Positions 17,506 through 26,431 are shown, counted from the first letter of the stretch. The stretch is 64,000 nt of DNA from Christiangramia oceanisediminis (GCF_022570735.2 NZ_JANCNS010000003.1:62001-126000); one strand, 5' to 3'. Translations and numbers: made by a program. The notes: generated by a model from the sequence alone, not told the origin.

Positions 17506-18969
17506 ATGCAGGAATTTGAGATCGTCATTCTGGTTGTAAGCCTTATTTATCTCCTTTTTAATCGAAAGCTGAACACTAAAAAATCCAGGCCATACATCCT
17601 GGGAATTCTCATCCTCGCCCTCGGCCTTCATCTAATATTAGAAGGTTTTCGCTGGCAGATGATCCCAGCCTATCTTCTCTGGCTTATTTCGTTTTTTACC
17701 GTTATTAGATTTTCTGAAAATAAAGCCAAAAGATGGCAGCAAATTCTCAAAGGCATTGGCCTTATCTTTTTAACAATAATGGCCGTTATCCTCCCGAGTC
17801 TGTTTCCTGTTTTTGAACTTCCGGAAAACACGGGTGAATTCTATGTGGGCACCAGGGACATCTACCTGGAATTGGAACGCGAAGAGGTGATCACCCCCGA
17901 AAAAACCGATAAAAGAAAGATCATGATCAAAGCCTGGTATCCTTCCCTGGAAGCCACGGGTATTGAAGATCCTTATATCGACGAGGCCGGGAGAACAGGT
18001 TTCGCCCAGAAATATGGTTTACCCGGATTTATGTTCGATTACCTGGATAAAGTAACCACCAACGTGTACCGGGAATCAGAATTAGCACCCGGCGCGTTCC
18101 CTGTACTGGTATTTTCACATGGCTATAACTCAAAGGCCAATGGATATTACGCCTTGCTTTCAGAGATTGTTAGTCATGGATATATTGTCCTGGCGATCAA
18201 TCACACCTATGAAAGTACAGGAACTAGTTTTCCTACTGGCGAGCAGGAATACTTTGACTATGAGTTCGCACAGCAAATCGAATCGGATACCTGGCATCAA
18301 ATGGAACCTGTGATTGAAGCCTTTAACAGCGACCTATCGTTCGAACAGCGTCATCCTATTATAAAAAAGGGCCTAACCACCTACTTCGTAAAGGATATGG
18401 TGGAGCGATGGTCCACCGATATTATAGATGTCGTCAATGAATTGGATAACTGGAACCAAACAGGTTTTCTCCGGAAACATTTAGACCTTAACAAAATCGG
18501 GGTTTTTGGGCATTCCAGGGGTGGCGGGGCCGCCGGGGATGCTGCTCTTAAGGACCCAAGGATACAGGCAGGGGTTAATATTGATGGAGTGCAGTGGGGA
18601 GATATCGTGGATAGCAGGTTTCAGAAACCATTCCTGTTCATCTCTGCGGACTGGCCGGAAGATCATGAAGACCTTAACCAGCATGCCTATGTAAATAGAA
18701 GCAGTTCGGTCTTTTACGAGGCTTTGATCAAAAAAACAGGTCATAGCAATTTCATGGATATCCCTTTTATGCTGCCTTTGAATAGTATTAGCGGTGCAGG
18801 AGAAATCGATCCTTACCAGGGAATGGAAATTACTAACAGGCTCGTAAGGTCTTTTTTCGATAAACACTTAAAACATAAAGATCTTGACCTGGCGAATTTA
18901 GACACCGAATACAGCTTATTAGTAATACAAAGCTATAACGGTGACACCCAGCTATCTGAAAAGAATTGA
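17506..18969 (+). CDS. Alpha/beta hydrolase, platelet-activating-factor acetylhydrolase-like, with membrane N-terminus
   Basis: 487 residues. Roughly four membrane helices fill the first 110 residues (EIVILVVSLIYLLF, YILGILILALGLHLILEGF, MIPAYLLWLISFFTVI, LIFLTIMAVILPSLF). An alpha/beta-hydrolase domain follows with the oxyanion segment FPVLVFSHGYNSKANGYYAL, the nucleophile elbow GVFGHSRGGGAAG (Ser in GHSRGG), and a likely catalytic His in KKTGHSNFMDIP. The order and the HGYNS...GHSxGG spacing match PAF-acetylhydrolase/isoform II esterases, which cleave short or oxidised acyl groups from phospholipids. The actual substrate is unknown. Confidence 0.85.
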   Translation: MQEFEIVILVVSLIYLLFNRKLNTKKSRPYILGILILALGLHLILEGFRWQMIPAYLLWLISFFTVIRFSENKAKRWQQILKGIGLIFLTIMAVILPSLFPVFELPENTGEFYVGTRDIYLELEREEVITPEKTDKRKIMIKAWYPSLEATGIEDPYIDEAGRTGFAQKYGLPGFMFDYLDKVTTNVYRESELAPGAFPVLVFSHGYNSKANGYYALLSEIVSHGYIVLAINHTYESTGTSFPTGEQEYFDYEFAQQIESDTWHQMEPVIEAFNSDLSFEQRHPIIKKGLTTYFVKDMVERWSTDIIDVVNELDNWNQTGFLRKHLDLNKIGVFGHSRGGGAAGDAALKDPRIQAGVNIDGVQWGDIVDSRFQKPFLFISADWPEDHEDLNQHAYVNRSSSVFYEALIKKTGHSNFMDIPFMLPLNSISGAGEIDPYQGMEITNRLVRSFFDKHLKHKDLDLANLDTEYSLLVIQSYNGDTQLSEKN

Positions 18970-19095
18970 ATAAGTAAACCTTCAATCCTACTGAATACCG
19001 ATCAATTTTTTTATGTTTAACCGTAATAAGTAACTGAGCTATTACCAGTTGAAAAACCAAAGAAATTCTATGAAAAATTTCCTATAATAATTTGT

Positions 19096-19629
19096 TTGAT
19101 CTGTTCACATTTCCTGTTAGCCCAGGGCCAAAGTGGACTCCAAATGACTACCGATTACTCCGCCAGTGATTCTGACCTCAGGGATATTCTCAATTTTGAA
19201 GGTATCGATTATATGAAGATCAGTTTCTATGATGAGAGGTTGAAGAATAAAGGCTATCATATAAGCGTGAAGGAGATCTGGGATGGAAAAATTATTAATG
19301 ATACTACAGTTTTCAATAGCCGGGATATAAGCATTGAGAAATATGAGACTATAAATGATACAGTTCTTAATTTCAGAATTGTTTCCAAACATACCCCTGA
19401 TAATAAATTAAAAATGAGTTTTCTTTTTCCCAGATTCGGGGTGACCAGGGAGTATGATGCCATTGATTCAGATGAGTACAGTCTCAGGAACCTGGCAGCC
19501 GAAAGTGACCTGGAGATAAGCCTGGATAAAAAATTCTATTTGCTTGCCTATATTCTGCCCTATGAAAACGAAGATGGTTCGAAATCGTGGTGTCGGGTTG
19601 GAAGCAGCGACAAGATCGTTGAAAATTAG
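19096..19629 (+). CDS. Hypothetical exported protein, signal peptide out of frame with its ATG
   Basis: The open frame encodes a 177-residue soluble domain with no recognised family (features: MTTDYSASDSDLRDILNFEG, NDTTVFNSRDISIEKYETIN, FLFPRFGVTREYDAIDSDEY). The frame runs upstream through FPIIICLICSHFLLAQG, which reads as a signal peptide. Its natural start, ATG at 19070, is in a different frame and stops after MKNFL. One more A in the A5 tract at 19073-19077 would restore an intact start, MKKFPIIICLICSHFLLAQG. As written, translation could only begin at the TTG at 19096 or further in. Either a sequencing error, a phase-variable switch or a recent inactivation. Coding character is otherwise good. 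Confidence 0.6.
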   Translation: MICSHFLLAQGQSGLQMTTDYSASDSDLRDILNFEGIDYMKISFYDERLKNKGYHISVKEIWDGKIINDTTVFNSRDISIEKYETINDTVLNFRIVSKHTPDNKLKMSFLFPRFGVTREYDAIDSDEYSLRNLAAESDLEISLDKKFYLLAYILPYENEDGSKSWCRVGSSDKIVEN

Positions 19630-19866
19630 GGTGAGGAATTTGGGATCAAACACTACCTGCTTTTCGAAATGAAATTCAATTAGCCAATTATCATCTATTT
19701 TATCTTCAAATTGCTCTTCTGGCTGGCATGTTGGGCTCTGTATTAAATTAGGTATGACCAAACGCTGCAGGCTGATCCCTTGAGAATATTTATTTAAATT
19801 GCTGCCCTATTGGTCACAACTTTTTAAAATGCTCACTTTCCCTGGGCGTTATAAATTTAAGAACGA

Positions 19867-20385
19867 ATGCACAAAGCTGAGCACTGCAGACTATGCGATC
19901 ACCAGCAGATCAACCTGAAGAACGGAACCATTTGTGGACTGACCCGCATAAAACCTGAATTTTCAAATTCCTGCCCGGATATCGACTTTTCTCAAAAGTT
20001 GGAACCTGCCATCAAAGAGGTGAATACGCATTATGAGAATATAAAAAGAAAGGCTTTGCTCACCTATATTCATTCCTTTATTTTTCTGTTCATCAGCATT
20101 TCGGTTTTCTATGGAGGCTGGTATCTTGGAAAATATGTACTGGAAACAGGGGCCCTCTCGGCAATACCCATGATCATCTTCGGAATTGGCTTTATGGTGC
20201 TTCCATTGGCTTTTGGTCCGCTTAACTACTATCGTCGCGACCTGAAGCTAGCCTTGAAGAAAAAACAGAAACTTGATGGCATTTTGGCCGCCTACCAGGT
20301 CGATTACACTATTGACATTCATTTTGGAAAAGAAAGACACGGCAACCAGGAGGTTTTCACTGACCTTGAAATCCAAAGATATTAA
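19867..20385 (+). CDS. Hypothetical membrane protein with N-terminal cysteine cluster
   Basis: 172 residues. The N-terminus MHKAEHCRLCDHQQINLKNG continues with ICGLTRIKPEFSNSCPDI and contains a CxxC plus two further cysteines, the right number for a small zinc site. Two membrane helices follow (TYIHSFIFLFISISVFYGGW and SAIPMIIFGIGFMVLPLAFG), then a basic cytoplasmic tail with a DIHFGKERHGNQEVFTDLEI strand pattern. I recognise similar uncharacterised proteins in flavobacteria but no function. Monocistronic by spacing. Confidence 0.72.
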   Translation: MHKAEHCRLCDHQQINLKNGTICGLTRIKPEFSNSCPDIDFSQKLEPAIKEVNTHYENIKRKALLTYIHSFIFLFISISVFYGGWYLGKYVLETGALSAIPMIIFGIGFMVLPLAFGPLNYYRRDLKLALKKKQKLDGILAAYQVDYTIDIHFGKERHGNQEVFTDLEIQRY

Positions 20386-20882
20386 AATTCAATTTTATGC
20401 TTTCCTGCTCTAATTCCTTCGGGCTAAAACATTTCGAAAAATCTTATATCCTACTCAAATTAGTTTAACAGCAGATAATTGAAGGTTTAACATAAATATC
20501 CTCGGTTATTACACGAAAAAATTTAATTTCACGCAAAATTTAAGGTTTTAAGCTAACAAGTCCGAATCCCTACTTCCAAAACTTGTGTTAGCAAAGACCT
20601 CAGTACGAATAACTGAAATTTTAAATAATCGATCTCGGACAAATATTACATCTAGAATGCCTCATTTTTCTTTAAATCCGGCCATTTTGGTTTTAGGTAG
20701 TTCTACTCTTTTTACTGGAGATACCTGCCTGAATATGACCTGCATCGATAGGCTTTACAATCCTGGTAAAGCGATTCCCTTAAAGACGAATAAATATTCA
20801 GAATACTATGAAACTGTTACTGGAACAAATTCATTTTACCCAATTAGAACTGAAAGATCGAGGAAGTTTAAAGATCTTTAAT
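20386..20882 (+). other. Long gap, no convincing gene
   Basis: About 500 AT-rich bases between two hypothetical membrane-protein genes. An open frame beginning with GTG at 20585 has no protein-like character. No strong hairpin with T-run and no tRNA-like fold was seen. The region probably holds the promoter of the downstream gene, or the 5' part of that gene if the ATG at 20808 is used. Confidence 0.4.
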
Positions 20883-21149
20883 ATGGGGCAGGCACGAAGA
20901 AATGCAGAAGCTAAGAATCGAAAACTGAATAGCCTGCAGTTACGAAGCCGGAGTTTTAAGGACAAAAAGGAACTATTGGTGGTCTATTCAGGGAAATCCG
21001 TCAGGCAGCTTAAAAATATTGCTCCGGAAGAATTTTTATTGATCAAGGAAGAGATCAGGCGTAAGGCCAGGAAAGAATCACGTAGATCCTTACTTACCTG
21101 GATCATCACGGGGATCGCGTTGATCCTGCTGCTTCTGTTTTTATTCTAA
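20883..21149 (+). CDS. Hypothetical small tail-anchored membrane protein
   Basis: 88 residues from MGQARRNAEAKNRKLNSLQL. It has a long basic soluble part (SFKDKKELLVVYSGKSVRQLKNI, then EEIRRKARKESRRS) and a C-terminal membrane helix LLTWIITGIALILLLLFLF reaching the last residue, i.e. a tail anchor. An in-frame ATG at 20808 would add 25 residues (MKLLLEQIHFTQLELKDRGS...). I prefer 20883 because the upstream extension looks less protein-like, but either is possible. No family recognised. Confidence 0.6.
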   Translation: MGQARRNAEAKNRKLNSLQLRSRSFKDKKELLVVYSGKSVRQLKNIAPEEFLLIKEEIRRKARKESRRSLLTWIITGIALILLLLFLF

Positions 21150-21413
21150 GCTGTGATCCTAACATCCTGGTAGTTCTTAAAATAGGTTCATTTACCTGTT
21201 AATCCTTCTATTTCAGGTTATCACTATTCACGATCTTATCACGGTCTCTAGCCTCCCCTAAATACTCTTTGCCGAGTCCTTCTTTTTGGTTTTCAAAACT
21301 TACTGATTTAAAAAAATGAACATACCCGGCTTTTTAAATGTTATAAATCATTAACTTTCAGAAAAGTAGGATCAAAAAGCGCATCCAGATTTTTAATCAT
21401 TTAAAGCACAGGT

Positions 21414-22613
21414 ATGGGATCAGGAAAACAACTTGTCATTCTAATTTGTATCCTTTTCTTTAGTATTGCCAAAGTTGAAGCTCAGGCTGAACTTCCCAAA
21501 GACAGCCTTGAATTGAGCGTTTTTCCATATGGTAGTTTCAGGGGGCACTTCGCATTTTATAATGAAGAAGTGGAATTCCAGGAGAATGCATCCCGGGTAG
21601 GGGTTCAAATTGGTGTAAATAAAGCAGAAATGGAATTTTTCCTGGGTGTTGAGCTTGGGATGAATCTGTTTAAAAGCAATTCCCAATTCAATGCCGATGG
21701 AAATTCTGCCAGCGGATTCATTCTTACCTTAAATGAACAGGCCAACCAGGTTTTTAACTCCAGGCTCGGTTACCTGGGTTTCCGATTTGGAAAGTATGGA
21801 AGCATCAGCTTTGGAAAACAATGGAGCGTGTATTATGACATTACCTCCTATACAGATAATTTTAATGTCTTTGGAGCACAGGCTTCCTCTACCTTTGTGG
21901 CGGGAACCGATGGTGGTAGCATTGGTACCGGTCGAGCAGACCAGTCTATGATCTATAGAAATGAAATTGGGCCTTTGATCATTGGCCTTCAGCTACAGGC
22001 AAAGAATGTGGATAATGAGAATTTCATCGATGGCCTTGCTGCCAGTTTACAATATCAAATTTTTGAAGAATTAAAAGCAGGCATCGGGTTCAATCATAGT
22101 TATCTTAATGACTTCCTTATAGATGAAGCACAGATCCTGGGCCTCGATGATGACCCCTTCTACTTTACAGCAGGTTTGAATTATCAAACCCCGCATCTTT
22201 TGCTTGGTGCCGTCTACAGTAAGCATACCAACGGGGACCTCGCCCGGGGATTCCCAATCCTTCTGGAAGACAGGGAGCTTTCACCCACGGTCATTTTTAA
22301 TGCCTACGGTTTGGAGGTTTTTGGAAGGTACAATTGGGATAAATTCAGCTTAATGGCCGGTTATAATCATTATACCCCGGATATCGATGAGATCGAAAGA
22401 GTTGATAACCAGTTAGCCCTGAGCGAAGATTTTAAAACACGGGATTTTATCCTTGGCGCAGAATACAGGCCAGCGGGATTTGTCTTTATCTATTCCGAAT
22501 TGAGAATAGGCACCGGGAATACTTCAGAAGGCCTGGATACGACCGATGTTTTGGCATTAGGCCTCAAAATTCAGGCAGACCATATGTTCAAAAAGAATCT
22601 GAAACCAAAATGA
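21414..22613 (+). CDS. Outer-membrane porin-like beta-barrel
   Basis: 399 residues with a signal peptide (LVILICILFFSIAKVEAQA). The rest is built of alternating amphipathic strands and Gly/Asn-rich turns. The patterns SLELSVFPYGSFRGHFAFYN, GYLGFRFGKYGSISFGKQWS, and NYQTPHLLLGAVYSKHTNGD are typical of a 16-strand Gram-negative porin. The R-F-GKYG-x-SFGKQ motif is the hallmark of DcaP/OmpC-like porins, where a strand leads into the constriction loop (YDITSYTDNFNVFGAQASST). Role: passive diffusion of small solutes; selectivity cannot be predicted. Transcribed alone, with a long upstream gap. Confidence 0.84.
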   Translation: MGSGKQLVILICILFFSIAKVEAQAELPKDSLELSVFPYGSFRGHFAFYNEEVEFQENASRVGVQIGVNKAEMEFFLGVELGMNLFKSNSQFNADGNSASGFILTLNEQANQVFNSRLGYLGFRFGKYGSISFGKQWSVYYDITSYTDNFNVFGAQASSTFVAGTDGGSIGTGRADQSMIYRNEIGPLIIGLQLQAKNVDNENFIDGLAASLQYQIFEELKAGIGFNHSYLNDFLIDEAQILGLDDDPFYFTAGLNYQTPHLLLGAVYSKHTNGDLARGFPILLEDRELSPTVIFNAYGLEVFGRYNWDKFSLMAGYNHYTPDIDEIERVDNQLALSEDFKTRDFILGAEYRPAGFVFIYSELRIGTGNTSEGLDTTDVLALGLKIQADHMFKKNLKPK

Positions 22614-22719
22614 TCGTACTTCATTATTATTTTAATTATTCAAGCCACTTGGCTCATTTTTTAAATAATAATGGTCTCAATTGATTTAATCTTTAGATCC
22701 AGCTCCTTTAAAAACAGGC

Positions 22720-22751
22720 TATAAAAGAAAGCCGGCAATGATTACCGGCTT
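22720..22751 (-). terminator. Terminator at the 3' side of the ScyD/ScyE-type gene
   Basis: Inverted repeat AAGCCGG (22729-22735) / CCGGCTT (22745-22751) with a 9-nt loop. On the minus strand it is followed by the T-rich tail CTTTCTTTTAT. It lies about 28 bp beyond the stop codon of the minus-strand gene and may also help end the convergent porin transcript. Confidence 0.75.
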
Positions 22752-22778
22752 CTATTTTACTTTAAGTTTCGCATCTTT

Positions 22779-23876
22779 TTATTGGATTTTCACCACTTCT
22801 GCCAGATCTGGGATCAGGGCATTTTTGGTGGCCCATAGATTTCCGTCATTATCAAAAGTAATAGCAGTTATAAGCGGAATTCCACTGGCTATGGTTTCAC
22901 ATTCCAAAGTATTGGTATCGCAGGCCTTAATAGTACCACCTGTAATAATTCCAAGTACCTCTACGGCTGCCCAGCTCTTTTCATCCAGTTCAACGACATA
23001 TAAACGACCATCTGGCCCGAAGGTCATATCAACGATGGAAGTGAATCCGCCATCGAAGGCTTTTACACAATCTGCACTGGATCCACATAAGGCTCCAGAG
23101 GCGGTTGGTGATACCTTCCAAATATTCGATTCACCTGTTGGTCCTGGAAAACCTTTCAATTCCCCAACATAAAAATATCCATCGGGCCCAACAACTACTG
23201 AGGTTGGGACCGCCTGTGTAGGTATTGCCGGAGGTAAATTGCAGGGCATTGCACCAGATCCTGGACAACCTGCCAAAGATTTTATATTGGCAGTAGATAC
23301 CAATTCTGGAGGGAATATAGCAACTACCTCAATGTTCCCTTGATTGTCTATTTTCAGAAGGTCATTCGCACCTGCATCTATAACCAGGGCTGCCTCACCT
23401 CCTAGCGAAGCCACACTGTATGGATTGGAATTCACATCATCATTATCCGGGTTGTACATGGCTTCAAACGCAAATAAATTGGTTAATTTTCGGGATTTGC
23501 CCTTAGACACGCGATAAAGCCCCTGACCGCTGTCTTTTTCGGTTTCAGAACTTTCGCTTGCACTGGTTACAGCCCACAAACTATTACGTCCTATCGGATC
23601 TATTGAGGTTACACCAGGCAAACTGATTTCGACCTCTCCCGTAATATTTAAAATACCACGGCCAATATCTGCTATCAAGATATCATTATTTGGCGCGGTT
23701 GCCAGGTCGAACAGGGGTGCAGGGAAGCCGTGGTTTTGTGTTTTCATGAATTTTGGTTCCACCTTCATTTCCGCATCATAATTGGTCACTGGTTCCGGTT
23801 CGATCTTATCCCCTGTACATCCAGAACTGAATAATAAACCTAAAGCGATAAGCCCAAATAAAAAATTAGTTTTCAT
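22779..23876 (-). CDS. ScyD/ScyE-family lipoprotein (beta-propeller)
   Basis: 365 residues from MKTNFLFGLIALGLL, with a lipobox SSGC (Cys20), so it is a lipoprotein. The body repeats short strand-rich units with PxFMDLATAPNNDILIADIG-like starts: HGFPAPLFDLATAPNNDILI, GEAALVIDAGANDLLKIDN, TSVVVGPDGYFYVGELKG, IVDMTFGPDGRLYVVELDE, ITAITFDNDGNLWATKN. This is the NHL/SMP-30-like propeller of the ScyD/ScyE family. That family is named after cyanobacterial scytonemin genes but is widespread with unknown role. An ATG 19 codons upstream is rejected because the signal peptide starts at MKTNF. Divergent from the antiporter gene. Confidence 0.85.
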   Translation of the reverse strand: MKTNFLFGLIALGLLFSSGCTGDKIEPEPVTNYDAEMKVEPKFMKTQNHGFPAPLFDLATAPNNDILIADIGRGILNITGEVEISLPGVTSIDPIGRNSLWAVTSASESSETEKDSGQGLYRVSKGKSRKLTNLFAFEAMYNPDNDDVNSNPYSVASLGGEAALVIDAGANDLLKIDNQGNIEVVAIFPPELVSTANIKSLAGCPGSGAMPCNLPPAIPTQAVPTSVVVGPDGYFYVGELKGFPGPTGESNIWKVSPTASGALCGSSADCVKAFDGGFTSIVDMTFGPDGRLYVVELDEKSWAAVEVLGIITGGTIKACDTNTLECETIASGIPLITAITFDNDGNLWATKNALIPDLAEVVKIQ

Positions 23877-24236
23877 AGTTAAAATATTTAAGTTGGTTAT
23901 AAGCAAGACCTCATACTGGAAAATCCAGACCATCTAAAATTCCAAGCGGGGTAAAAACTGATATATGGGGATGTCAAAGCAACCACCTGGTTCGGTAAAG
24001 AAATAGAACCTTTAAGTGATTGTTTCTCAAATGTTTACAAATATAGCGAATTATCAAATTCAGCGGCTAAAAATCATTTGAATTCTAATTGATTACGGCA
24101 ACCGATTTTCTGGGTGCTTTTAAAAAATTTTATTTTATAAGCTAAGTTCCGTATTGAATTTTAAATTAATTTCGATTGGTTACTGCCCTTTTATAAAGTA
24201 TCCATTCATCAAATAATATTTATTTATTTTATAGAT
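23877..24236 (+). other. Divergent intergenic region
   Basis: About 360 AT-rich bases between the divergent ScyD/ScyE-type gene and the antiporter gene; it must hold both promoters. No RNA gene, long inverted repeat or open frame stands out. No promoter element was clear enough to assign. Confidence 0.4.
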
Positions 24237-25193
24237 ATGTTACTTTCTATACTTCTTATAGTACTTGGTTTTATAAGTCTAATATTCGGTGCCAACTGGC
24301 TGGTAGATGGAGCATCGGCTCTTGCCAAAAAATACAAGGTTTCAGACCTGGCTATTGGTCTTACTATCGTGGCATTTGGAACCTCAGCACCAGAACTGGT
24401 CGTAAATGTGATCGCTTCCCTAAATTCCTATTCAGACATTGTACTGGGAAATATCATAGGCAGTAATAATTTTAACCTGTTCATCATTTTAGGCCTTGCC
24501 GCCTTGATTTATCCAATCAAGGTACAGTCTTCAACGGCATGGAAAGAAATTCCGATTTCTCTCTTTATTACGATCTTGCTGGTGTTCCTGTTGAATGATT
24601 TCAATTTCAGCGAGAATACATTCCTCAGCAGGCTGGATGCCATTATTCTATTAGTTCTTTTCCTTGTATTTCTCTATTACGTTTTCCTTCAAATGAAAAG
24701 GGATAGCACGGTACAGGATAGTCCGGTCCCTTTGATGTCCCCAAAAAAGACGTGGATCTACATCATCCTGGGCTTAGGCGGTTTGATACTCGGGGGGCAT
24801 TTGGTGGTAACCAATAGTATTGAAGTGGCCAGTTCTCTTGGAGTGAGTGAGAAGATCATTGGATTAACCATCGTTGCAGCAGGTACTTCATTACCCGAAT
24901 TGGTTACTTCGGCCGTTTCAGCTTTTAAGAAAAACAGCGATATCGCAATTGGGAACGTTATAGGTTCCAATATTTTCAATATCATGCTGATACTTTCCAT
25001 CAGTAGTCTCGTGAATCCGCTCACTTATAATCCCAGATTCAATATGGACCTGGGGATCCTTATTGGAGGCACCATATTTCTCCTGTTATTTATGCTTACC
25101 GGTGAGAAAAAGAAACTTGATCGCTGGGAAGCTGCAATTTTATTCGGATTCTATGTTATTTACACGACCTACCTGGTGTTACAGGAGTTTTAA
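24237..25193 (+). CDS. Calcium/sodium antiporter (CaCA superfamily, YrbG-like)
   Basis: 318 residues, about ten membrane helices, with the two inverted alpha-repeats of cation/Ca2+ exchangers. Repeat 1 is VAFGTSAPELVVNVIAS...VLGNIIGSNNFN (about residues 43-82). Repeat 2 is VAAGTSLPELVTSAVSA...AIGNVIGSNIFN (about 213-250). The GTSxPE and GNxxGSNxFN motifs carry the ion ligands (acidic Glu and the Asn/Ser residues). It would export Ca2+ from, or exchange it with Na+ across, the inner membrane. Start ATG 24237 gives the first hydrophobic helix MLLSILLIVLGFISLIFGAN at the very N-terminus. Confidence 0.93.
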   Translation: MLLSILLIVLGFISLIFGANWLVDGASALAKKYKVSDLAIGLTIVAFGTSAPELVVNVIASLNSYSDIVLGNIIGSNNFNLFIILGLAALIYPIKVQSSTAWKEIPISLFITILLVFLLNDFNFSENTFLSRLDAIILLVLFLVFLYYVFLQMKRDSTVQDSPVPLMSPKKTWIYIILGLGGLILGGHLVVTNSIEVASSLGVSEKIIGLTIVAAGTSLPELVTSAVSAFKKNSDIAIGNVIGSNIFNIMLILSISSLVNPLTYNPRFNMDLGILIGGTIFLLLFMLTGEKKKLDRWEAAILFGFYVIYTTYLVLQEF

Positions 25194-25328
25194 ACAGGGA
25201 CAGGGACTTTTCCAGATGAGTTTAAATATAAATTAGCATAACAGCCTGGCCTAATAGAGTTTTAGAAGCTGTAATGATTTTGAGCAACGTCATCAGGAAC
25301 CTGATCTATCCACGAGATGGGATCATCA

Positions 25329-25421
25329 CTATCCGAAGAACTTGTACACGATATATACCGCCAGCACTACGCTAAGTGCCAGTATGATTCCTCGATAGAT
25401 ATGTGAATGGTCCTGTATCAA
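25329..25421 (-). CDS. Possible 30-residue membrane peptide or gene remnant
   Basis: Minus-strand frame from a TTG codon at 25421 to TAG at 25329. It reads MIQDHSHIYRG followed by a hydrophobic helix IILALSVVLAVYIVYKFFG at the C-terminus. The helix has a clean membrane-anchor pattern, unlike its surroundings, but no ATG is in frame before an upstream stop. It may be a small membrane protein with a TTG start or the leftover 3' end of a lost gene. Confidence 0.35.
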   Translation of the reverse strand: MIQDHSHIYRGIILALSVVLAVYIVYKFFG

Positions 25422-25872
25422 ATCTGGAAAATTTGGTGATGGGTAAATTTACGGTCTGAAATAAAAAAAGATCTAAGGGTTTTCCCTGATTTTCCGCAAA
25501 GATACGCCTTTGGAAGCTAAGCAGGGCCTGGTTTTATATTTAATCTGCAGCTTTCCAGCAATTGCATCAAGATTATCAGGAATCAGGTCAAAATCACCTT
25601 GCTTTAAAAGCTTTTAAAATTCCAGGATCTGCCCTCGAAACCGATCGAATGCAATTGAAAACAGCTCCCTTAGCAACTGAAAATGAGTGCCTAAGAACGC
25701 ATTATTTTCAAATAATTTCCTTAGATCATGGTGATTGGCTATAAAAAAATGTTTATTTTCACAGTAACATGCACGAAAACAAAGCATTACAGGAACTCTA
25801 AGTGTTATGACTGTTCCGGAGAAAAATAAAAATTTAAAGCGCAAAAATTGTTTAACTAAAAAACCAAAAAAG
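25422..25872 (+). other. Intergenic region upstream of the Bor-like gene
   Basis: About 450 bases with only weak open frames (one from 25562 has no recognisable character). It probably carries the promoter of the Bor-like lipoprotein gene. No RNA gene or terminator recognised. Confidence 0.35.
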
Positions 25873-26169
25873 ATGTTTAAAAGATCAATTAAACTGCTGG
25901 CGATCATTTTCGCAACTTCAATGCTATTAACATCCTGTTATTCTTACACTACAGTAGTAGGTAATGGAGGCCAGGGCGGTGAGGAAACCACGAGGTGGAA
26001 TCATTATCTGGTCTACGGATTAATTCCCGTTGGAGTATCAAACCCTTCGAATATGAATGATGGTGCCGGGAACTATACTGTTCATACCAGGCAAACATTC
26101 CTGAATGGAGTTTTACATGCGATCACTGCAGGAATTTACACTCCTACGACCACTACGGTTACAAAATAA
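25873..26169 (+). CDS. Bor/Iss-like lipoprotein
   Basis: 98 residues from MFKRSIKLLAIIFATSMLLT, lipid attachment at Cys22 (LTSC). The C-terminal half, YTVHTRQTFLNGVLHAITAG followed by IYTPTT, matches the pattern QTF(V/L)NGLLGFITLGIYTP of phage-lambda Bor and E. coli Iss, outer-membrane lipoproteins linked to serum resistance in enterobacteria. The central part (NHYLVYGLIPVGVSNPSNMN) also fits the small Bor domain. In a free-living flavobacterium the serum role is unlikely; envelope protection is the general inference. An ATG 22 codons upstream is rejected, since the signal peptide starts at MFKRS. A clear terminator follows. Confidence 0.82.
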   Translation: MFKRSIKLLAIIFATSMLLTSCYSYTTVVGNGGQGGEETTRWNHYLVYGLIPVGVSNPSNMNDGAGNYTVHTRQTFLNGVLHAITAGIYTPTTTTVTK

Positions 26170-26186
26170 AATATGATATCTTAGAA

Positions 26187-26214
26187 GGCCTGTTCATGTA
26201 ACAGGCCTTTTTTT
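26187..26214 (+). terminator. Rho-independent terminator of the Bor-like gene
   Basis: Perfect 8-bp stem GGCCTGTT (26187-26194) / AACAGGCC (26200-26207), 5-nt loop CATGT, followed directly by seven Ts (26208-26214). It ends just before the next small gene, so that gene needs its own promoter or relies on read-through. Confidence 0.93.
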
Positions 26215-26224
26215 ATTGAAGTTT

Positions 26225-26431
26225 ATGAAAACAATCGTTTTTTATCTTGCCTTTATCATCGCTGCCGTACTTCTCTGGCAGATCTCCAAAATCATTATTT
26301 TTGACTTTAACCGATTAACTGAATGGGGTTTCGGATACCTCCTGGGTAAGGTCATCCTATTTCTTGTGTTTATCGGCCTCGCCTTTTTTATGAGAAAACG
26401 AAAAGCTGAAACAAGCAACCAGACCGATTAA
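26225..26431 (+). CDS. Hypothetical two-helix membrane protein
   Basis: 68 residues from MKTIVFYLAFIIAAVLLWQI. Two membrane segments (IVFYLAFIIAAVLLWQI and GYLLGKVILFLVFIGLAFF) are followed by a basic tail MRKRKAETSNQTD, which by the positive-inside rule places both ends in the cytoplasm. A TTG three codons upstream also lies in frame. The start is within 10 bp of the preceding terminator's T-run, which is odd spacing for an independent promoter. No family recognised. Confidence 0.65.
   Translation: MKTIVFYLAFIIAAVLLWQISKIIIFDFNRLTEWGFGYLLGKVILFLVFIGLAFFMRKRKAETSNQTD

Noticed and set aside
20585-20881. Plus-strand frame starting at GTG in a gap
   Set aside because: Composition is random-like and it overlaps the better candidate at 20808/20883.
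25562-25744. 60-codon frame upstream of the Bor-like gene
   Set aside because: TTG start, no hydrophobic or motif pattern, in an AT-rich gap.
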